The notes under the pieces were generated by a model that saw only the letters and a list, made by a program, of their open reading frames with translations, searched no databases and was not told the DNA's origin. Below, piece after piece: positions 59,465 to 64,000 of a DNA stretch of 64,000 nt (within the stretch, counting starts at the first letter, position 1; each line of letters starts with the position of its first letter). The stretch is taken from assembly GCA_947252645.1 (NCBI GenBank), contig CAMXWF010000002.1, positions 62,001 through 126,000 on the forward strand, read 5' to 3'. Source of the stretch: an uncultured Bacteroidia bacterium (GTDB lineage: Bacteria > Bacteroidota > Bacteroidia > Bacteroidales > CAJPTX01). The translations under genes and the position numbers were made by a program.

Positions 59465-60739
59465 CTATTTTCGTACTTCAATTACGAACTCAAAGGTATC
59501 ACCGCACCTGTAGGTGTGCTGATTATGCTCATCCGTGTCGTCCTTAAAATGAACGCTTTGATTGCATATTAGGTCGTCACTGAGGTTGATGGTAGCCTTT
59601 GTATACATACTTAGCCCCGCAATAGAGCACTCTATAGTAAAGGTTGCTATATCTCCTTCGTCCACTTCAACGAACGACACACTGTAGAAGTCGTTTAACA
59701 GCATCCCCTTCTCCCAGCGTCCAATCTCGTTACCGCAGTCTTTCCAAGCGCCATTCCACCAGCCCTTGTCACTGTAGCTCCATGTGTTATGCTGATTTTG
59801 CATGTACGTGTGGCATACTACTTCGGGTCTTCCGCGCCACCGGGATTCGTACAGCCGCATGGCATCTTGACTCGTGAAGTGAGCCTTGACTAAGAACTCT
59901 TGAGTACCAAGAACAGCACTCCGGAACACCTTGGTTCCTATAGGAGTCCCGCTCCCGCCAGTTCCCAGGTTCCACCTATGGTCATCGTGAGGCATTTTGT
60001 AGTAGTAGCGCCTATGCTCCGAACCAGCACCTTCGATGTTGTCTGTGCCGCAGGACATATACTCGAAGTAGAGTTGCGCTTCTGGCCCCATTCCCCCGAT
60101 GCCCTCTACTGTGATACGCTCACTCACCCCAAGCACCAGCAAAGGTCTATCTTTTTCGGCATTGACATCGATCGCTAAAGATTTACCGTTACGATCATAA
60201 ACGAGAAGGCTCTCGGGGTGCCGTTCACTACAGCCTGTAGGTGCAATTACTATGGCAAGTCTGGGATCTGTGAGTCCTTGTGTTATGTCTCCTGAATAAT
60301 TGTCTTCTGCCGGTACAAAAAGTACATTTTGTAGCGGGTTGGCCGAGAGTAAGGAGTCAAGGAATGTCGGGCTCGCGCCTCTCGTAGGCTGGTCATAACG
60401 GTTAGCGAAGTGCTGTAAGAACGAAGCAGTTGCCTCACTCCACTCGGTGCCCCTAGTTCTAGTGGGCGACATCATCTCCGCCAGCAGCACCTCGCTATCT
60501 CCATCGCGTTCGAAGCCAAGCCCCTTTGAGAGTCCATCCCTAAATGCGCCATCAGAGAGTCCTTTTACCATCGCTTCAAGGAGCTTCTTTTGCAGCGCTG
60601 TGGTGTTACTATCATCGGGGAGAGCTTGGCCGATGGACTCTGGCCGTACCCCCTCAACGGGAGCAGCTTCTCGCTTGGCGCACGCTGTAGCCAGCAGCAC
60701 CAGCAAAACTGCGTACATGGTCACTCTAAATCGCTTCAT
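59465..60739 (-). CDS. Large lipoprotein of unknown function
   Basis: This 424-residue protein has a lipoprotein signal (MYAVLLVLLATAC, Cys20). The early part is acidic and helical, with GLSDGAFRDGLSKGLGFERD, and from about residue 135 the chain is beta-rich. Segments such as LAIVIAPTGCSERHPESLLV and YDRNGKSLAIDVN precede a Trp-rich stretch (NQHNTWSYSDKGWWNGAWKD, about 320-340). The C-terminal domain holds VSFVEVDEGDIATFTIECS. I recognise no enzyme motif. The region coding its first 90 residues, with the upstream leader, is repeated just upstream at 60842-61150, where it is cut off. Recent tandem duplication therefore happened here. Confidence 0.7.
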   Translation of the reverse strand: MKRFRVTMYAVLLVLLATACAKREAAPVEGVRPESIGQALPDDSNTTALQKKLLEAMVKGLSDGAFRDGLSKGLGFERDGDSEVLLAEMMSPTRTRGTEWSEATASFLQHFANRYDQPTRGASPTFLDSLLSANPLQNVLFVPAEDNYSGDITQGLTDPRLAIVIAPTGCSERHPESLLVYDRNGKSLAIDVNAEKDRPLLVLGVSERITVEGIGGMGPEAQLYFEYMSCGTDNIEGAGSEHRRYYYKMPHDDHRWNLGTGGSGTPIGTKVFRSAVLGTQEFLVKAHFTSQDAMRLYESRWRGRPEVVCHTYMQNQHNTWSYSDKGWWNGAWKDCGNEIGRWEKGMLLNDFYSVSFVEVDEGDIATFTIECSIAGLSMYTKATINLSDDLICNQSVHFKDDTDEHNQHTYRCGDTFEFVIEVRK

Positions 60740-60841
60740 GATAATTGAGTTTTAGTTGTACTCTGCAAGTTAGAAAAAATCCCATTCGCAAAGTGAGATG
60801 TTCACCTGCGCAGATTGCACCCGCAAATGCAACTTCTGCCG

Positions 60842-61114
60842 CTACATCATCTCCGCCAGCAGCACCTCGCTGTCTCCGTCGCGTTCGAAGCCAAGTCCCT
60901 TTGAGAGTCCATCCCTAAATGCGCCATCAGAGGGTCCTTCTACTACTGCTTCAAGGAGCCTCTTTTGCAGCACTGTGGTGTTACTATCGTCTGGGAGAGC
61001 TTGGCTGACGGACTCTGGCCTCACCCCCTCAACGGGAGCAGCGTCTCGCTTGGCGCATGCTGTGGCCAGCAGCACCAGCAAAACTGCGTACATGGTCACT
61101 CTCAATCGCTTCAT
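60842..61114 (-). pseudogene. Truncated duplicate of the adjacent lipoprotein gene
   Basis: This 90-codon frame begins MKRLRVTMYAVLLVLLATAC and matches the first 90 residues of the gene starting at 60739, with about ten substitutions. It ends right after LLAEMM by a TAG formed at the junction. The leader upstream (61115-61150) is also duplicated. It could still make a short secreted lipoprotein with intact lipobox, but it lacks everything after the first 90 residues. I class it as a truncated copy. Confidence 0.8.
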
Positions 61115-61503
61115 GATGATTGAGTTTTAGCTGTACTCTGCAAGCTAGAAAATGCCCCATACGCAAGAGCGTTGCCCGCCTGCGCTTCAGGGCACTTCAA
61201 CCCAGCGCTCAGGCTTCCTCAAGCGCGGTGGTAGTCGAGCTGTTGATCACGGGCGGCTCAACGCCTCAAACCTGATTGTTGTTGCTAGCCAACGTGCTTC
61301 GCCCCCGGCGCAACGCCCAGTAGACACCCTATGCGCAGGTTTGCCGGGTTTCCCCAGCAATTCCCCCGGAGATTCCTACAAGGAGTTCCTAGGGCAATTC
61401 CCCCTCAGCTCAGGCAACAGGAATCGCCCTTGTGACCAAGCAGATGCTACCCCCTCAGGGCATCAATAGCCTTGCGCTGGTCCTTTACGCGGCGCTTGGC
61501 AGG
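61115..61503. other. Intergenic region without a recognisable gene
   Basis: About 390 bp. The first 35 bp are the duplicated leader of the truncated lipoprotein gene. The remainder contains an open frame at 61152-61469 with no domain or start signal, which I judge spurious. No clear terminator or promoter was seen. Confidence 0.5.
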
Positions 61504-62049
61504 CTATGGGAAAAGGGGCGTAAAATCCATCGGCACCACGGCGCCGTAGGGGTGGAGGTGTGCGTAGGGGTCGCCTTCCACCTTTTTCCCTAGGAGGATT
61601 TCGGCGGCCAGGATGATGCCCCCATGGGCAAATAGCAGCAGATTGCGTTCATTGGCTGCATGCCGTTCCTTGAGAAAGTCGAGCAGTCGGTCAGTCATCA
61701 TCATGATGGACTCCCCGCCCGGCGCGGGTTCGTGGAGCGGGTCGTTAAGCCAGCGGGTAAACTCTGCGGGGTCTTGCTTGTCCAGCGGCTGCCATTCCCA
61801 GTGCCCGAAGTCCATCTCTTTGAGTCGGTCATCGCGTTGTGCATCGCCGCGGCCGCAGTAGGAGGCTAGTCGCACGCAGCGGGAGAGGGGGCTGGTGTAT
61901 ACGGCCTGATAGGCTCTGGGGGGAATATTTTTCTTCACCACGGCGGCCTCCTGCTCAAAGGTGTTGCGCAGCGGGACGTCCGTCTGCCCGTAGCACATCC
62001 CCTTGGGGACATCGACTGCCGTGTGGCGCACAAACACTGCCTGCATCAT
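61504..62049 (-). CDS. Histidine phosphatase family protein (CobC-like)
   Basis: This 181-residue enzyme is of the phosphoglycerate-mutase-like superfamily. The phosphate-accepting histidine lies in VFVRHTAVDVPKGMCYGQTD (residues 5-24). The sequence GMCYGQTDVPL is especially like alpha-ribazole phosphatases (CobC) of cobalamin synthesis. The second half has YTSPLSRCVRLA, DFGHWEWQ, PGGES and the second catalytic histidine in LLLFAHGGIILA (about 138). CobC function is plausible, but no cobalamin gene is near and related phosphatases look alike. The start 62049 follows the stop of the upstream gene by 1 bp; a second ATG at 62046 is equally possible. Confidence 0.82.
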   Translation of the reverse strand: MMQAVFVRHTAVDVPKGMCYGQTDVPLRNTFEQEAAVVKKNIPPRAYQAVYTSPLSRCVRLASYCGRGDAQRDDRLKEMDFGHWEWQPLDKQDPAEFTRWLNDPLHEPAPGGESIMMMTDRLLDFLKERHAANERNLLLFAHGGIILAAEILLGKKVEGDPYAHLHPYGAVVPMDFTPLFP

Positions 62050-62050
62050 C

Positions 62051-62635
62051 CTAGCGCGCCACCTTAATGGACTCAAAGAAGGCCTTGCTCACTTGCTGGA
62101 CATCGTCCGGGGCATTCTGGGTGGGGTAGTAGTGGATGGCTTTTACTAGGAGCATTTTGTCCGATATGTAGTAGCCTATGCAGGTGCCCGTGAAATCTAG
62201 TCCGCTGTCGGTGCGCTTCTTGAAGTTTATGCGCATCGTGTAGTATTTCCCGATCTTCTCGAACTTCTCCTCTACGCCGTATACGGGGTTGAGGTCGTCG
62301 AGGACAGTGTGTTCCTTGAGGATGCGGTGGATGAAGGTCTGGTTTTCGGGCAAGGATAGGCGTCGAGTGTAGGCGCTGCGTAGCTCGTTGAGCTGTTTGG
62401 TGGTGGCCTGGTCGCGACGGTAGAAATCCTCTAGCTCCACGACTGAGATGCAGAAAATGCCATATTGGATGTGCTGTAGCTCCTTGTCGTAGCGGATGTT
62501 GTCGGTGAGGTTGGCGTTCACAGGGAGTTCGAAGGAAACGCCCTTCCTGACGGTAATCCGGTCGGTTTGCGCTTGTAGATTCGGTGCTATGGCGAGCAGG
62601 AGCAGGCAGCAGAGCGCAGTGATTTTGGTAGACAT
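62051..62635 (-). CDS. Secreted protein of unknown function
   Basis: This 194-residue protein has a signal peptide at about residues 1-23 (ITALCCLLLLAIAPNLQAQ). The mature part is mixed alpha/beta with many charged residues, including ITVRKGVSFELPVNANLTDN, YGIFCISVVELEDFYRRDQA and the end HYYPTQNAPDDVQQVSKAFF. No family was recognised. Its -7 box lies 32 bp upstream, and the histidine phosphatase gene follows after 1 bp, so the two share a transcript. It is divergent from polA, with the two promoters about 30 bp apart. Confidence 0.7.
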   Translation of the reverse strand: MSTKITALCCLLLLAIAPNLQAQTDRITVRKGVSFELPVNANLTDNIRYDKELQHIQYGIFCISVVELEDFYRRDQATTKQLNELRSAYTRRLSLPENQTFIHRILKEHTVLDDLNPVYGVEEKFEKIGKYYTMRINFKKRTDSGLDFTGTCIGYYISDKMLLVKAIHYYPTQNAPDDVQQVSKAFFESIKVAR

Positions 62636-62666
62636 GGTTGGCCTTTCTTCCAGGGGTGTTACCTTG

Positions 62667-62674
62667 CAAAGGTA
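62667..62674 (-). promoter_or_regulatory. -7 promoter box for the secreted protein gene
   Basis: TACCTTTG on the minus strand, exact match, with ATTG at the -33 position (62696-62699 region). Confidence 0.6.
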
Positions 62675-62705
62675 TTGAAAATGCGCCTACCTACTCAATA
62701 TTGCC

Positions 62706-62713
62706 TACCTTCG
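62706..62713 (+). promoter_or_regulatory. -7-like promoter box for polA
   Basis: TACCTTCG, one mismatch to TAnnTTTG, 18 bp before the polA ATG. It lies back to back with the promoter of the divergent gene. Confidence 0.5.
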
Positions 62714-62731
62714 CTAGGCAAGCATACGAGC

Positions 62732-64000
62732 ATGGAGACAGAGAATAGGCTGCTAGGCGTGGATGCCTTTGCGCTGCTTTTCCGTGGCTATTACGCCCTT
62801 ATCAATAGGCCACTGCTGACTAGCGACGGTCGCAATACCTCGGCCGTCTATGGGTTCATGGGATCGCTGCTTTCCGCAATGGATGAGCTCTCTCCCACGC
62901 ATGTAGTGGTGGCCTACGATCTGGGGGGGCCCACCTTTCGACAAGAGCTCGATGGCCAGTACAAGGCCAACCGGGAGGCCACGCCGGAGGCAGTGGTCTA
63001 TGGTGCTGATGCCGTCAAGCGTATGCTGGAGGCGCTGGGGGTGTTGATAGCATCGCAGCAGGGTTTTGAGGCCGACGATATGCTCGGTTCTGTGGCCCAA
63101 ACTTTCGCCAGTGACCAAACCACCGTGTACCTCTTTACCCAGGACAAGGACTACCAGCAGCTCCTAGGGCCCCACACCGTTATGCATAAGCCCCTGCGCA
63201 ATGCGCCAGGGAATAGGCCTTTCACCCAGGCCGACCTATTGGCCAAGTACCCCATAGCGCAGCCAGGGCAATTCAGGGACATTCTGGCCCTCTGGGGCGA
63301 TGCCAGCGACAACGTCCCCGGAGTTCCCGGGATAGGGGAGAAAACGGCCGCCAAGCTTGTAGGCAAGTATGGCGGCATCGAGCAGATCTACGCCAACATC
63401 GGCAAGCTCACCCCAAAGTTGCAAAAGGCTCTCAAAGAGCACAAAGAGCAGCTACTCAAATCCTACGAGCTGGTGGGGATACGGCGCAATCTGCCGCTCG
63501 ACTTCCAGTTGTCGGATTGCCGCGTGGGGCCACCTGATTGCCGGGCTCTGGCGGTGCTTTTCTCCGAGCTGCAGTTTGGTGCCATGGCCGAGAGCATCAT
63601 GCGCCATTTCCTCACCGAGGCCCAGGTGGCGCAGGTCAGGGAGTGGAGGCAGGGGAGCGTTCGTGTGGACAAGGCTCCTGCGGCCGATACTAGCAACCAA
63701 GCCACGCAGGCTGACAAGCAACTCCAGGATGCTGAGCGCGCGGCTGCGGGCGCAGACTGTGCTCGGGTAGCCGATGTCGATACGCTCCCGAAGCTGGCCG
63801 AGGCCATCGCCGAGGCGCCCTGGGTGGCTCTGGCCCTGGCGCAGGAGGGCGATAGAGTCCTAGGAGTCAGCATATGCTACGAAGTTGACCAGACGGTGTA
63901 TTGCCCCCTGCCATTCCTCAGGGGCTTACCAGCAGAGCAGCGCGCCCTACTCAATGGGGCCTTGGGTGCGCAGCCAGCGCGTATACTCGTGGGCTACGAT
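62732..64000 (+). CDS. polA: DNA polymerase I, N-terminal part (runs off the window)
   Basis: The visible 423 codons cover the 5' nuclease domain and the start of the 3'-5' exonuclease-like domain; the polymerase domain is beyond the edge. The 5' nuclease metal sites are present in GVDAFALLFRGYYA (9-22), VVAYDLGGPTFR, GFEADDMLG (about 111) and TQDKDYQQL. The helix-hairpin-helix is in LWGDASDNVPGVPGIGEKTA (about 188-207). In the second domain, the place of the DxE exonuclease motif reads VALALAQEGDRVLGVSICYE, without the acidic pair. Proofreading is therefore probably lost, as in several other bacterial Pol I enzymes. Confidence 0.95.
   Translation, partial: METENRLLGVDAFALLFRGYYALINRPLLTSDGRNTSAVYGFMGSLLSAMDELSPTHVVVAYDLGGPTFRQELDGQYKANREATPEAVVYGADAVKRMLEALGVLIASQQGFEADDMLGSVAQTFASDQTTVYLFTQDKDYQQLLGPHTVMHKPLRNAPGNRPFTQADLLAKYPIAQPGQFRDILALWGDASDNVPGVPGIGEKTAAKLVGKYGGIEQIYANIGKLTPKLQKALKEHKEQLLKSYELVGIRRNLPLDFQLSDCRVGPPDCRALAVLFSELQFGAMAESIMRHFLTEAQVAQVREWRQGSVRVDKAPAADTSNQATQADKQLQDAERAAAGADCARVADVDTLPKLAEAIAEAPWVALALAQEGDRVLGVSICYEVDQTVYCPLPFLRGLPAEQRALLNGALGAQPARILVGYD

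Overview
The window is from a GC-rich member of the Bacteroidota, probably order Bacteroidales. Four things support this. Many intergenic regions carry the Bacteroidota -7 promoter box TAnnTTTG (usually TACCTTTG), in places with a TTTG -33 box. LpxC and FabZ are fused. A secreted leucine-rich repeat protein ends in a type IX secretion (T9SS) sorting domain. A TonB receptor has the carboxypeptidase-like N-terminal extension usual in this phylum. The genus cannot be fixed from the sequence alone. No rRNA, CRISPR array or prophage was seen.

Layout. 1-4481 (-): a TetR-led envelope export operon (TetR, MMPL/RND pump, LolA-like protein, outer-membrane protein cut by the window edge). 4776-6697 (-): coaD and a thioredoxin-fold protein. 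7001-10739 (-): a tight four-gene operon of unknown role (radical SAM enzyme broken by one extra base, lipoprotein, two paralogous membrane proteins), with a fossil copy of one membrane gene upstream. 11479-13803 (+): tsaD and murF. 14228-18174 (+): TonB receptor with a beta-helix lipoprotein. 18305-20782 (+): a class III adenylate cyclase fused to an HD phosphohydrolase, then a UspA-like protein. 20827-31193 (+): a dense run for lipid A, nucleotide salvage, ribosome assembly, isoprenoids and surface (lpxC-fabZ, lpxA, hpt, adk, obgE, PAP2 phosphatase, flippase, ispD, and a zincin/propeller/barrel protein). 31275-37728: sppA, then a BspA-like repeat protein and an IS256 remnant, bracketed by a perfect 310-bp direct repeat of the sppA 3' end.

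37913-45192 (+): small envelope proteins, an LptF/LptG permease, ribBA, fmt, dapB and an MFS transporter. 45360-47031: a type II restriction-modification pair whose nuclease gene has an in-frame stop. 47091-50247: prfB, with a textbook programmed +1 frameshift, and uvrB. 50344-54926: prolyl oligopeptidase and two lipoproteins. 55117-57948: tRNA-Asn, recF, dciA-like, nrnA and initiator tRNA-Met. 58802-62635 (-): surface and lipoproteins, one with a truncated tandem copy, and a histidine phosphatase. 62732-end (+): the start of polA.

Most of the window is conserved core. The accessory parts are 7001-11280, 33167-37728, 45360-47031 and 58802-61114. They share signs of recent change: gene fossils, frameshifts, in-frame stops and duplications. 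The least explained unit is the radical SAM/lipoprotein/twin membrane protein operon. The most dynamic is the repeat-flanked BspA cassette.
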